Source of the DNA: Streptococcus ictaluri 707-05
GTDB lineage: Bacteria; Bacillota; Bacilli; Lactobacillales; Streptococcaceae
Length of the DNA: 64,000 nucleotides
Direction: 5' to 3'
Assembly (NCBI RefSeq): GCF_000188015.2
Contig: NZ_AEUX02000006.1
Coordinates: forward strand, 468,261 to 532,260
Shown here: piece after piece, positions 1-9,081 of the stretch
How positions within the stretch are numbered: the stretch's first letter is position 1
Layout of the letters: each line of letters starts with the position of its first letter
The notes under the pieces: model-generated
The model's database searches: none
Told to the model about the DNA's origin: nothing
Seen by the model: only the letters and a program-made list of their open reading frames with translations
Position numbers and translations under genes: made by a program

Positions 1-1301
1 ACCGCATTGACAGACTGCTCCACTTGAAAATAATCAAAATCAGGCAAGCTATCAGCCACTTTATTAATATAAGAGTTCTGAGCTGTAATTGATTGGGAAC
101 TAGCAATTATCTTAGCTATCCTTTCGACATAGGCAATTTGAGCTTGTAAATTATCCATGTTTTCAGGTTTTAAGTAGTCAATCAAAAACTCAATGCTACT
201 AATTCTTGATTGTTTCAACAGTTCCGTAAAAGCTTGAGGGGAATGCTTTTGAACAAAATCATCCGGATCCATCTTATTGGGTAATTTTACAATTTCCACC
301 ACAAAATCTTTGAGCAGCTCCAGCGACTTAGCAATAGCATTTTGACCCGCATCATCTCCATCATAAGTAAGAATGACCTTTTTGGTAACTTGCTTGAGGT
401 GAAATACATGTTCTGGAGTTAGAGCCGTTCCCATTGAAGCTACCGCATTCTCACAACCTGATCGATAAGCAGCGATAACATCCATAAAACCTTCCATTAG
501 AAAGACTTCATGAGTTTTTGTAATAATAGGCTTAGCCTTATCTAAATGGTAGAGTTCGTAAGATTTATTAAAGAGAACTGTCCCTCTTGAATTTTTGTAT
601 TTAGCTAGTTGCTTATTCAAATCAGCTTCTGACCATATGCGCCCTGAAAAGGCGATGACTCGTCCCTTGTCATCAGAAAGAGGGAACATAATCCGATTTC
701 TAAAGGCGTCATACATGGTATTAGAGCGTTCTGATAAATTAAAGAGTCCTGAATCAGCCAAGTCTTTTTCTTGATAAGTTTTGGCTAAACGCTGATAGAG
801 ATAATCATTTTCATCCGGAGACAATCCAATGCGAAAATGCTCAATCAAGGCATCATCAAGTCCTCTTTCATAGAGATATTGTCTCGCTTCTTGACCAATC
901 TTAGTGGTCATCAAAACCGCGTGATAAAACTTAGCCGCATCTTCATGTAGTGCTATTAAGTTTTGGTGTACACCTTGCTTAGGACTTGTGGATACCTCAT
1001 GTGTCGGTGCAATATCTACCGATATCCCTGCCTTATCAGCAGCAATTTGGACACTCTCTAAAAAAGGAACTTGTCTATAATCTTCTATAAATTTAAAAAC
1101 ATCCCCAGATTTTCCACAACCAAAGCAGTGGTAAAATTGTCTATCTTCAATAACATTGAAGGAGGGAGTTTTTTCTTTATGAAAGGGACACAGTCCAAGA
1201 TAGTGTCTGCCAGAACGTGTCAATTTGACAACTTCTCCGATGACATCAACAATGTTGACACTATTTTTAACCTGGGAAATCATTTCTTTGTCAATTGCCA
1301 A
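1..1301 (-). CDS. dnaG: DNA primase DnaG, 5' part (runs off the left edge)
   Basis: DnaG makes the RNA primers for replication. The minus strand reads without a stop from a TTG start at 1301 to the window edge, about 433 of the usual ~600 residues. The TTG start is chosen because a GGAGGT ribosome binding site lies at 1308-1313 and the protein begins LAIDKEMISQVKNSV, typical of DnaG. The N-terminal zinc-binding motif is visible (CPFH, then CFGCG about 20 residues later), followed by the start of the TOPRIM catalytic core. The C-terminal DnaB-interaction domain lies outside the window. The gene diverges from mscL and has its own promoter at 1345-1373. In streptococci dnaG is normally followed by rpoD, which would lie off the left edge. 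Confidence 0.95.
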   Translation of the reverse strand, partial: MAIDKEMISQVKNSVNIVDVIGEVVKLTRSGRHYLGLCPFHKEKTPSFNVIEDRQFYHCFGCGKSGDVFKFIEDYRQVPFLESVQIAADKAGISVDIAPTHEVSTSPKQGVHQNLIALHEDAAKFYHAVLMTTKIGQEARQYLYERGLDDALIEHFRIGLSPDENDYLYQRLAKTYQEKDLADSGLFNLSERSNTMYDAFRNRIMFPLSDDKGRVIAFSGRIWSEADLNKQLAKYKNSRGTVLFNKSYELYHLDKAKPIITKTHEVFLMEGFMDVIAAYRSGCENAVASMGTALTPEHVFHLKQVTKKVILTYDGDDAGQNAIAKSLELLKDFVVEIVKLPNKMDPDDFVQKHSPQAFTELLKQSRISSIEFLIDYLKPENMDNLQAQIAYVERIAKIIASSQSITAQNSYINKVADSLPDFDYFQVEQSVNA

Positions 1302-1344
1302 ATCTACACCTCCCCATAAAAATCCCATTATAGTTTTACATTTT

Positions 1345-1373
1345 ATTATACCATTGGAGAGGGGCTTTGTAAA
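1345..1373 (-). promoter_or_regulatory. Predicted promoter of dnaG
   Basis: On the minus strand, -35 TTTACA (1368-1373) and -10 TATAAT (1345-1350) are separated by 17 bases. TGG precedes the -10 box, giving an extended -10. It lies about 45 bases upstream of the dnaG TTG start. Confidence 0.65.
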
Positions 1374-1395
1374 TTTAAAAACCTAAGTAATTCCA

Positions 1396-1425
1396 TTGGA
1401 TTTTGATACTTAATTATGATATGAT
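1396..1425 (+). promoter_or_regulatory. Predicted promoter of mscL
   Basis: -35 TTGGAT (1396-1401) and -10 TATGAT (1420-1425) are separated by 18 bases, about 30 bases before the mscL start. A GGGGG-rich ribosome binding site follows at 1443-1447. Confidence 0.45.
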
Positions 1426-1454
1426 TAATTTAACTAAAAAAAGGGGGAATTCTA

Positions 1455-1829
1455 ATGATTAAAGAACTAAAACAATTCTTATTCAGAGGAAATATTATTG
1501 ACCTTGCTGTGGCTGTTATCATTGGTAGTGCATTTGGTGCTATTGTGACATCATTTGTCAATGACATTATTACGCCACTTATCTTAAATCCAGCTTTAAA
1601 AGCTGCCAATGTGGAAAATATCGCTCAATTAACTTGGAATGGCGTTAAATATGGTAGTTTCTTAAGTGCTGTGATTAACTTCCTTATCGTTGGTACCAGT
1701 CTTTTCTTTGTTGTAAAAGCAGCTGAAAAAGCAATGCCTAAGAAAGAAGAGGAAAAAGTTGTCGAGGTTGCTGCTCCTACTCAAGAAGAACTCTTAATTG
1801 AAATTCGTGATTTATTAGCACGTAAATAA
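1455..1829 (+). CDS. mscL: Large-conductance mechanosensitive channel MscL
   Basis: MscL is a homopentameric membrane channel that opens under membrane tension and releases solutes during hypo-osmotic shock. The 124-residue length fits the family (120-150). The sequence shows the N-terminal amphipathic helix (MIKELKQFLFRGNIIDLAVA), TM1 at about residues 15-40 with the small-residue packing face AVAVIIGSAFGAIVTSFVND, a short periplasmic loop, TM2 at about residues 70-95, and a charged C-terminal bundle (KKEEEKVVEV...EEL). It is monocistronic: it diverges from dnaG and ends in its own terminator at 1856-1887. Confidence 0.96.
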   Translation: MIKELKQFLFRGNIIDLAVAVIIGSAFGAIVTSFVNDIITPLILNPALKAANVENIAQLTWNGVKYGSFLSAVINFLIVGTSLFFVVKAAEKAMPKKEEEKVVEVAAPTQEELLIEIRDLLARK

Positions 1830-1855
1830 ACCATTTCATTCTGATTATTCATTTA

Positions 1856-1887
1856 AGTCCTAGAAACTTTTTCTAGGACTTTTTTTA
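1856..1887 (+). terminator. Intrinsic terminator of mscL
   Basis: An 11-bp stem (AGTCCTAGAAA / TTTCTAGGACT) with a three-base loop is followed by a run of T, 27 bases after the mscL stop. Confidence 0.85.
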
Positions 1888-1910
1888 TGGAAAACCCTCA
1901 ACAGACAAAA

Positions 1911-1937
1911 AACAACCTACCAATGGCAGGTTGTTTT
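1911..1937 (-). terminator. Intrinsic terminator of rpsU
   Basis: On the minus strand a stem of AACAACCTGCC paired with GGTAGGTTGTT is followed by T residues, 16 bases past the rpsU stop. Confidence 0.8.
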
Positions 1938-1952
1938 TATTATCTAAATAAA

Positions 1953-2129
1953 TTAGAATTTTTTACGTTTGCGAGCTGCTTCTGACTTACGTTTACGCTT
2001 TACAGAAGGTTTTTCGTAGAATTCACGTTTACGTGATTCTTGAAGAGTACCAGCTTTAGTAACAGAACGTTTGAAGCGACGAAGAGCATCGTCAAGTGAT
2101 TCATTTTTACGTACTACTGTTTTTGACAT
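1953..2129 (-). CDS. rpsU: 30S ribosomal protein S21
   Basis: S21 is a small basic protein of the 30S subunit near the anti-Shine-Dalgarno end of 16S rRNA. The start at 2129 gives 58 residues beginning [19 protein letters not shown], the family length. An upstream in-frame ATG would add 12 unrelated residues and would override the strong GGAGGTG site just before MSK, so it is rejected. The C-terminus is the expected Arg/Lys-rich tail ([15 protein letters not shown]). Confidence 0.96.
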
Positions 2130-2175
2130 GTGTTTCACCTCCTCAAGATATTGTAACATTTTCACGTTCTAAACC

Positions 2176-2204
2176 ATATTACCTAATTTTTAAAAGAAAG
2201 TCAA
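2176..2204 (-). promoter_or_regulatory. Predicted promoter of rpsU
   Basis: On the minus strand, -35 TTGACT (2199-2204), a 17-base spacer and -10 TAATAT (2176-2181) lie about 45 bases before the rpsU start. Confidence 0.6.
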
Positions 2205-2267
2205 TGCTCTTTTTTGAAAATTTTCATTCATAAGTCTTAATAACTGATTAATCAACTGCTTTTCCTG

Positions 2268-3053
2268 TTAAGCAGCTTCCTTAATAAAATCTTTATACTT
2301 ATCTTCTTTCTCAAGCTTTTCAATTACCTTATCAATGGTCTTTTTGAGGTCTTTATTACCTTTAGGCATTGCTACTGCTTTAGCATCGCCATCAGCCGTT
2401 GTTAATTTTAAAGAAGCTAAAGCTAAATCAGGGTTTTGTGCTAAAAATCCAGCCGCTACTGGCCCTTCTAAGTCTACAGCATCTACTTGTCCAGATTTTA
2501 ATTCATTGATAGCCTCTCCCATAACGGTTAAGGAAATAGTATTAGCTTTTTTAAGTTGCTCTTTAACTAAAGTTTCTTCAATACTTCCTTTTAAAACAGC
2601 TACTTTTTTCCCATCTAGATTTGACATTTCTGTATAATCTTTCAAATCTGTGGCTTTCACTAAGATAGCATTTTCTGTTTCATAGTAGGGTTTCGAAAAA
2701 TCATAAACCTTAGCACGTTCTTTAGTATAAGAGAGCCCCGAAATAGCAATATCTGCTTTTCCTGTTTGAAGGCTAGATAAGACATTGTCAAAACTCATGG
2801 AAGATAACTCAAGTGTCACCCCTAATTCGTCAGCAATAGCTTTAGCTAAGTCAATATCAGCCCCTACAATGATATCTTTGCCATCAATAAGAGCCTTAAA
2901 TTCAAAAGGAGCATAATCTGGACTTACTGCAACCACAAGTTTTCCTTTTTCCTTGATGTTAGCTTCTAATTGGTTGTCCTTATTTTGCCCACAGGCAACT
3001 AATGTGATCAGAGATAAGATGGCTATACTACTTACTATTAATTTCTTCATCAT
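2268..3053 (-). CDS. Amino-acid ABC transporter substrate-binding lipoprotein (family 3)
   Basis: This is an extracellular solute-binding protein of family 3, which captures polar or other amino acids and delivers them to an ABC permease. The 261 residues begin with a lipoprotein signal peptide and the lipobox LVAC at about residue 18-21, so the mature protein is lipid-anchored outside the membrane. The SBP_bac_3 pattern is clear (GKLVVAVSPDYAPFEF near residue 38, GADIDLAKAIADELG, DIAISGLSYTKERAKVYDFS). No permease or ATPase gene is adjacent, so it must share components encoded elsewhere or act as an orphan. The ligand cannot be told from the sequence. A second ATG one codon downstream is an equally possible start. 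Confidence 0.88.
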   Translation of the reverse strand: MMKKLIVSSIAILSLITLVACGQNKDNQLEANIKEKGKLVVAVSPDYAPFEFKALIDGKDIIVGADIDLAKAIADELGVTLELSSMSFDNVLSSLQTGKADIAISGLSYTKERAKVYDFSKPYYETENAILVKATDLKDYTEMSNLDGKKVAVLKGSIEETLVKEQLKKANTISLTVMGEAINELKSGQVDAVDLEGPVAAGFLAQNPDLALASLKLTTADGDAKAVAMPKGNKDLKKTIDKVIEKLEKEDKYKDFIKEAA

Positions 3054-3073
3054 GTTATATTTATTCCTTTTTA

Positions 3074-4237
3074 TTAATGATAGTCCTTGTTATATTGAAT
3101 TATTATACTAAAGTCAATATAATATTGAATATTTTTTAATTTTTGAGATAAGGCCAATAAACCTGCTTCTAAGCACTCTGTTGAACATCCATAACCTATG
3201 CGAATGTAACCCTCCTGACCAAAGCAAGTTCCTGGAACTACTAAGGTACCGTACTCAGCTAACAAGTCATTAGCAAATGTTTGGATATCTTCTTGAATAT
3301 TTAATTTGACAAAAGCTATGGATACCTGATTGGGCTTGATGTAGGAAACCTTTTCTTCCTGCGAAACCCACTGATCTAATATGGCCAAGTTTTTTTCAAT
3401 GATATGTTGATTGCGGTCTAAAATCTGAGCTGCTGCTTGTAAGGCTAAAGTAGCTAGTTGGTCACTAATCACACCCGCACTAATCATAGTATAATCTCGA
3501 TAAGTTTGCAGTTGGCGACAAATCTCTGAAGAAGACAAAAGCCATCCCACACGGATACCTGGTAAAGAAAAGGTTTTGGACATACTGTTGGTCGAAATAC
3601 CCTTATCATAATAATCAGCAACTGCCAAAAAGCGCGTCGACGAAAAAGAATGGTAGACTTCATCACATAAGATATAAAGATCATATTTGCGGGCAATCGT
3701 GATCAATTCGTTAAGATAGCTTTCTGTCATGTAAGCTCCGGTTGGATTATTACCATTAGTAATAATAATCATTTTTGTCTCTGGTCTAATGAGGTTCTCC
3801 AAGTCGGCTAAATCAGGTAATCACCTGTCTTCTGCCCTAGCATGCCATAAATCAACCTTTGCTCCTAAGGATCGGGGCATATCATAGAGTTGTTGATAGC
3901 CTGGATATTGGATGATGACATGATCATCTCTGTTAATTAAGCCGTAGATGGCTAACAAATTGACTCCTGTAGCACCATTGGTTTGTAAAACATTATCAGA
4001 ACTTTGATTTTGGTATAAAGCGGCAACATCCTCTTTAAAGGCCATAGATCCCTCAATCCATCCGTAATCCAACACAAGACTTTGCAAATCAACATAAAAC
4101 TGGTTGGGATCTTGTCCACTTAAGGTTAATAACTCCTCTAAAGATAAGGCCAAAACAGAAGAACCAGCAATATCATATTTAGCCAAGTGCTCCTTTTCAT
4201 TAAGCCATTCTTCTACACCAAATGCTGGCAATTCCAT
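3074..4237 (-). pseudogene. PLP-dependent class I/II aminotransferase, interrupted by an in-frame TGA
   Basis: A fold-type I PLP aminotransferase of about 387 residues was encoded here. The upstream part (4237-3824) ends at codon 139, TGA (3821-3823), and the same frame stays open to 3074. Around the stop the sequence reads AEDR-stop-LPDLADLENL, so a Trp TGG to TGA change is the simplest explanation. The downstream part holds the PLP lysine motif (NSMSKTFSLPGIRVGW) and the substrate-carboxylate Arg region (YIRIGYG). The N-terminal fragment has no lysine and cannot be active. Re-initiation at TTG 3802 is conceivable but would lack the N-terminal third. An IS982-family copy lies 43 bases upstream of the start and has probably displaced the promoter as well. 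The substrate is unknown. Confidence 0.85.
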
Positions 4238-4280
4238 ACCTTAACCTCCTATAGGTATTTTTATATAAAATACAGAATAA

Positions 4281-5241
4281 GCCCGTGGTGCTAGTTAATC
4301 TCAAAATACAATAAAAAGCCCAAAAGGACTATACTGTAAGTGCCTACACAAACAGGAGGTTAGTCCAAATGAGCCACTTACAGTATACAGCTAAATCCCA
4401 TCACTTACAATGGAATATGCGTCAATTATCAAAAATTTGTTCTCAGTTTTATCAAGATTATTGTCCGGAAGACTTCAAACACCGTCGTAACGTCTGTCTG
4501 TCCAAAGTTTCAGACCAATCTCTTCTAGTTTTACTGCTATTACAAGCTGAACTAGGTATTAAATCACAACGTCACTTTTATAGGATTTGTCAGCTATTTC
4601 CCTGCGGTACATTACTAGAAAGAAGTCGCTTTAATAGGCGTGCAAGACAGTTGATTTGGCTGGTTCAAGTGATTCGTCAGGCAATGAACACTCAAATTTC
4701 TCCCAATACCATTGTTATTATAGACAGCTTCCTTGCCTACTTTGTCAATCTATTCGTAACCACAGGGTCAGACTTTTCAATGGGATAGCTAATATTGGTT
4801 ACACCGCCTCTAAACATATGTGGTTTTACGGTTTTAAGGTTCACATGCTAGTGACCTTATCAGGCTACATTCTGAATTATGTTGTCAGCCCAGCCTCTGT
4901 TCATGATATTAAGGCAGTTTACGAGTTGCTAGAAAGGTGTGAACAATCCGTCATTTTAGCAGACTTAGGTTACCTTAACCGTGAGCTGAAAGATGAGTTG
5001 AAGCAAAATGGCTATCACCTCTGAACTCCCTTGCGTCAAAATATGGAAGGGGCTAAACAGCATAATCATTGGAAACTAATGGCTATGAGACGAACCATTG
5101 AGACTAGATTTTCAGAACTTTGTTCCCTTTTTGATATGGAACGAACACTGGATAGGGGCATGACAGGGCTGCAATTGAGGATTGAACAAATCATACTAGC
5201 TTACAATTTGAGATATTTTGAAATTAACTAGCACCATGGGT
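4281..5241 (+). mobile_element. IS982-family insertion sequence, copy 1 (degenerate, 961 bp)
   Basis: The terminal inverted repeats run from GCCCGTGGTGCTAGTTAAT at the left end to the complement of ACCCATGGTGCTAGTTAAT at the right end. The element is flanked by a 7-bp direct repeat, AGAATAA (4274-4280 and 5242-5248), a clear target-site duplication. A second copy lies at 48123-49084 in the same orientation and is almost identical, but one base longer. The transposase of this copy is broken. The insertion separates the aminotransferase gene from its original upstream DNA. Confidence 0.9.
4369..5231 (+). pseudogene. IS982-family transposase, frameshifted and with a nonsense codon
   Basis: Compared with the intact copy at 48211-49074, this gene has lost one base net near 4729-4740 (TTCCTTGCCT against TTTCCTTTGCC). 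This destroys the first catalytic Asp region (IIDSFPLPLC). A second lesion changes TGG to TGA at 5022-5024. Three open fragments remain (4369-4788, 4656-5024, 5031-5231). The start and its AGGAGG site are intact, so a truncated N-terminal product of 139 residues could still be made, without catalytic activity. Confidence 0.92.
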
Positions 5242-5444
5242 AGAATAATTATTCAAATGTCAAGTCTTTATCAAAAATAGAAGAAAAAAACTAGACAAAA
5301 AATCAACTTCATCCTGATTTTATCAATTGTCAAAAATAAAAAATTGCATGATATCAATGATTTTAAAGCAAAGATATCATACAATATTATTCATTTTGTT
5401 TTTTACTCAGTTCCTTTTCATCAGTCTTTAAAAGTCTTCTGTCA

Positions 5445-8400
5445 TTAATCAAGTTTTAAAACTTCTAACTGATGCGATCCCATTAAAATAAGGTATTTAT
5501 CAACCTGATTGATGCCGTAAGCTTGCGTTAACGCTTTGGCATACAAGTTGAGTTGCTCTTGGTAACGATCTTTTAAGTCTAATGGATTGTTAAACTTATC
5601 TGTTTTGTAGTCAAAGAGAACAATATGATCATCAAACAAGAGATAACCATCAATAATCCCACGAACAACGTATTTTTCTTGACTTGCAAAATCTTTTCGT
5701 AAGATAGCAAAAGGAGCTTCACGGTGAAGTTTATCATGATGCTTTTGCAAGAGCTGGCCAAGTTCAGTCTCATGAAAGAATTGATAAACTTTTTGAAGAT
5801 CTAGTTTTTCTTTCACTTCTTGGTCTTCTCCTACCAAGCTTAAAGCCTCTTGTATCGCTTCTTCAGTCACCGCTTCTGTCACAGAAATACGCTGCATGAG
5901 TTCATGCAAGCTCGACCCAATTTGGCTAGCACTTATCTTATTTTGTTTCGCAAAATCAGGTAATTCAAAATCATCATGAGCTTGATAAGCTTTATCAATA
6001 AGAGCGACACCTTCATTATCCATTATCGGCTCATAATATTTTTTAATCTGACTAGGCGTTCGAACAGTTGGTAAATGGATAGCCGCCTGGTAACTTTGAT
6101 TTAACTCAGACACTTTTTCTAACATGTCAATAGCACGCGCTAAATCATCTGTTTGACGGTTATGAGCTAAATCATCTGAATCAAGTTTCTGAGAAGATTC
6201 CAAACGCCCAATAGCTTCTGCTTGTAAGTCCTTTTCTTGCAAAAAAATAAGATCGTAATGAAGCTCTTCTTTTGAAAATACCGTGGCAATAGCCATTAGC
6301 CATTCTTGAAAACTCATCATGCCTTCTCTAAGAGAGAAGGGGAGTCGGCCTTTTTCCTGGTGGTCAAACGCTAATTCTTCATAGCGTTTTTGACTAGCTT
6401 TTCCAATCAAATAAAGCCTTTTTTCAGCCCTTGTCATGGCAACGTAAAGTAATCGCATTTGCTCTGATAAGGTAGCAAGACGCAGTGCCTCTTTATTTAA
6501 GTGATAGGGTAATGTGGCCATTATAACTTTAACAGCGGGTAAAACCTCTTCTCCTAATAGGTCTTTGACGTCAGCTAAGTACTTTATGCCTGCTCCTTCT
6601 TGACGATTAAGGATAATAGTGGAATGCAAATCATTCATAGCAAAACGCTTATCACAGTTTAAAATAAAGACGTATTTAAATTCAAGCCCTTTAGACTTAT
6701 GAATGGTCATCAGATTAACAGCTTCTTTAGGTGGGGAAACTTCCACATCTGCCAAATCATTTTGCGTTTCTAAAATACGATCAATCATTCTAATAAATCG
6801 CGATAAGCCCTTATAGCCAGAGGCTTCAAACTGATTGGCTCTAAGCGCTAGTGCGTACAAGTTAGCCTGTGCTTGATCAGCTTTTGCTTGTGTTGCCACA
6901 AAATCAAAGTAAAAGCGGTCATTATAAATCTTCCAAATCAAGTCGTATAAGGAACGCTTCTTGGCAAAACGTCGCCAAGAACTTAAAGTCTCAACAAAAG
7001 CATTCAGTTGAGCAGTCATTTCAGAACCAATTAACTCAGGATGAGCTCCTTTTTGCTCAAGGGCATTGACTAATTTCTCATAGAAAGCTTCCTGGTGCTG
7101 ACTAGGTGACTCTTGCAGGGCAATTCTTGCTAACTGGTCTTCATCAAACGAAAACATGGGAGAGCGCATTAAGGCCACCAAAGCATAATCATTCAAAGGA
7201 TTATTAATGCTACGAAGCGTTTCTAGCATCACCATGACTTCAACTGATTTGAGGTAATTTTCCTGTCCACCGTCAGCCACTAATGGAATCCCGTAATCAT
7301 TAAACGCTTGAAATATGGCATCATTTCGAGTTCTAGAAGAAACTAATAAGGTGATATCACTAAAAGGAACATTCTCTTTTTGATGAAGCCTTATGATTTC
7401 TTTAAGGACAATTTTCACTTCATTAGCTGAAATCCCGTCTGTTTCAAGTGTCTCCGCTAAGTCTTCTTCTTGATCTGTATTATAAAGTAAAACTTGTGTT
7501 CGATTTTGAGGGTAGGTTTCTTGTTGAGAAGGACTACCCGCTTTTAACAATTGATCCTTATCATAATTGATTTCTCCCAATGATTCATCCATTAGATGAC
7601 TAAAGACGCTATTTGTGGCATCAATGACTTGAGAATGGCTTCGGAAATTCTCTGTTAACAAAATCAACTTGCCTTGGCTGGGATCGTCTTGATAAGTCTT
7701 AAATTTTTGTCCAAAGATAGTTGGGTCTGCCTGTCTGAAACGGTAGATGGATTGTTTCATATCCCCAACCATAAATCGGTTGTGTCCATTTGATAAGAGT
7801 TCTAAAAGGCGCTCTTGCATGTGATTATTGTCTTGATATTCATCCACCATAACTTCATGATAGCGCTCTTGATAGGTCTTTCGGATAGTCTCATTTTCTT
7901 CTAAAATGGCAATAGCAAAATGGGCAATGTCAGAGAATTCATATGCATTCTCTTGTTTTTTAGCTTCTAAATACTGTTGTGAAAAATCAATGACAAAGGC
8001 TTGAAGCAACTCCAGAAGTTGACTAATATCATCTTGAAAATGAAAGACTGTCTCAAGATGTCTAAAAGCCAGCAACTGCCTTTGTAAGTCTTTAAAAATC
8101 GGATATTTATGCCCAGCAACAGTTACCTCACTTCCTGAAGGAATAAGGGCTGTTATATCTTTGGCTAGTTGACTTAATTGGGCTTTGCCATATAAGCTCT
8201 CAAAGTGTGTGACCCATTCATTGAGTTTGTCAATCATCTCTAAATGCTTAAGGTACTTGGCCGACTTTTTACCAGCTTTGGTATATTGTGGATAACCTTC
8301 TAAATCTGTTAAATCACGTAGGCTATCTGCCGTTTGACCAATAACAGACAAAAAGAGATTTACTTCCTGATCAGGAATATCAGCAAAATCTTGATATAAG

Positions 8401-9080
8401 TTATTGGCAACTAAGAAATGCTCTTTTAACCATTTATAGGGATTATCTGTAGACTGACTAAAGTGAAAGCAGAGATATACCACACTTCTAAACGCAGAGC
8501 TATCTTTGCGATTACCCGAAAAGTTTTTGACCAAGGCTTTAAAAAGCTGTCGCTTGTCTTGAGACAGGTATTGCTCAAATAAGTGACTAAAGATCTCATT
8601 TTTTAAGATATCTTGTTCGGATTTATCCTGTAAAATGCGAAAATTAGGGGCTATTCCTAAGGTATAGCCATATTGGCTAACCAACTTTTGAGTAAAGGCA
8701 TCCATGGTACCAATGTCTGCCTGATTTAGGGCTTGTAATTGGTCATTCAGGTATGATTTTTCGATGTCTTCTCTACTATTAGCTATGGTCTCTTGTAAGC
8801 GTTTTTGCAGACGTTCTTTTAATTCTGTTGCCGTTTTGACCGTAAAGGTAGAGATAAAAAGTTGGTCAATGCCAATGCCACGTTGGATTTTATCCAAGAT
8901 ACGTTCTACCATGACGAAGGTCTTTCCCGAACCGGCAGAGGCGGAGACTAAAATATTTTGTCCATGGCTATAAATGGCTTCAATTTGTGGTCCTGTTCGT
9001 TTTTGAGGCTTGCTCGATCTAGCCTCTTCTTTTTGAAGACTGGCGATTTCGTCAGGCGTTAAAAAAGCTTTAGTCATCAT
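5445..9080 (-). CDS. rexA: ATP-dependent helicase/nuclease subunit A (RexA/AddA)
   Basis: RexA is the UvrD-type helicase and nuclease subunit of the RexAB complex, the streptococcal counterpart of AddAB/RecBCD, which resects double-strand breaks for RecA-dependent repair. The 1211 residues fit the family. Walker A is ASAGSGKT at residues 47-54. Helicase motifs follow (VDEYQDNNHMQ, GDMKQSIYRFRQADP, LTENFRS, MTIHKSKGLEFKYVF, RLLYVAMTRAEKRLYL). The C-terminal nuclease motif reads RGIIDGYLLF...FDYKTDKF. The gene starts one base after the rexB stop, so the two are translationally coupled. Two ATG codons are adjacent at the start. Confidence 0.96.
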   Translation of the reverse strand: MMTKAFLTPDEIASLQKEEARSSKPQKRTGPQIEAIYSHGQNILVSASAGSGKTFVMVERILDKIQRGIGIDQLFISTFTVKTATELKERLQKRLQETIANSREDIEKSYLNDQLQALNQADIGTMDAFTQKLVSQYGYTLGIAPNFRILQDKSEQDILKNEIFSHLFEQYLSQDKRQLFKALVKNFSGNRKDSSAFRSVVYLCFHFSQSTDNPYKWLKEHFLVANNLYQDFADIPDQEVNLFLSVIGQTADSLRDLTDLEGYPQYTKAGKKSAKYLKHLEMIDKLNEWVTHFESLYGKAQLSQLAKDITALIPSGSEVTVAGHKYPIFKDLQRQLLAFRHLETVFHFQDDISQLLELLQAFVIDFSQQYLEAKKQENAYEFSDIAHFAIAILEENETIRKTYQERYHEVMVDEYQDNNHMQERLLELLSNGHNRFMVGDMKQSIYRFRQADPTIFGQKFKTYQDDPSQGKLILLTENFRSHSQVIDATNSVFSHLMDESLGEINYDKDQLLKAGSPSQQETYPQNRTQVLLYNTDQEEDLAETLETDGISANEVKIVLKEIIRLHQKENVPFSDITLLVSSRTRNDAIFQAFNDYGIPLVADGGQENYLKSVEVMVMLETLRSINNPLNDYALVALMRSPMFSFDEDQLARIALQESPSQHQEAFYEKLVNALEQKGAHPELIGSEMTAQLNAFVETLSSWRRFAKKRSLYDLIWKIYNDRFYFDFVATQAKADQAQANLYALALRANQFEASGYKGLSRFIRMIDRILETQNDLADVEVSPPKEAVNLMTIHKSKGLEFKYVFILNCDKRFAMNDLHSTIILNRQEGAGIKYLADVKDLLGEEVLPAVKVIMATLPYHLNKEALRLATLSEQMRLLYVAMTRAEKRLYLIGKASQKRYEELAFDHQEKGRLPFSLREGMMSFQEWLMAIATVFSKEELHYDLIFLQEKDLQAEAIGRLESSQKLDSDDLAHNRQTDDLARAIDMLEKVSELNQSYQAAIHLPTVRTPSQIKKYYEPIMDNEGVALIDKAYQAHDDFELPDFAKQNKISASQIGSSLHELMQRISVTEAVTEEAIQEALSLVGEDQEVKEKLDLQKVYQFFHETELGQLLQKHHDKLHREAPFAILRKDFASQEKYVVRGIIDGYLLFDDHIVLFDYKTDKFNNPLDLKDRYQEQLNLYAKALTQAYGINQVDKYLILMGSHQLEVLKLD

Positions 9081-9081
9081 G

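Noticed and set aside
61..1300. Short plus-strand frame at 1071-1319 as a gene
   Set aside because: It is antisense to the zinc-finger coding part of dnaG and has no ribosome binding site.
2130..2165. 12-residue extension of S21
   Set aside because: It would place the strong GGAGGTG site inside the gene, and S21 is 58 residues in this group.
5241..5444. A gene or strong terminator between the IS982 copy and rexA
   Set aside because: The stretch is AT-rich. An 8-bp repeat (ATGATATC / GATATCAT) near 5349-5382 has a long loop and no T-run, so only a weak hairpin can be claimed.
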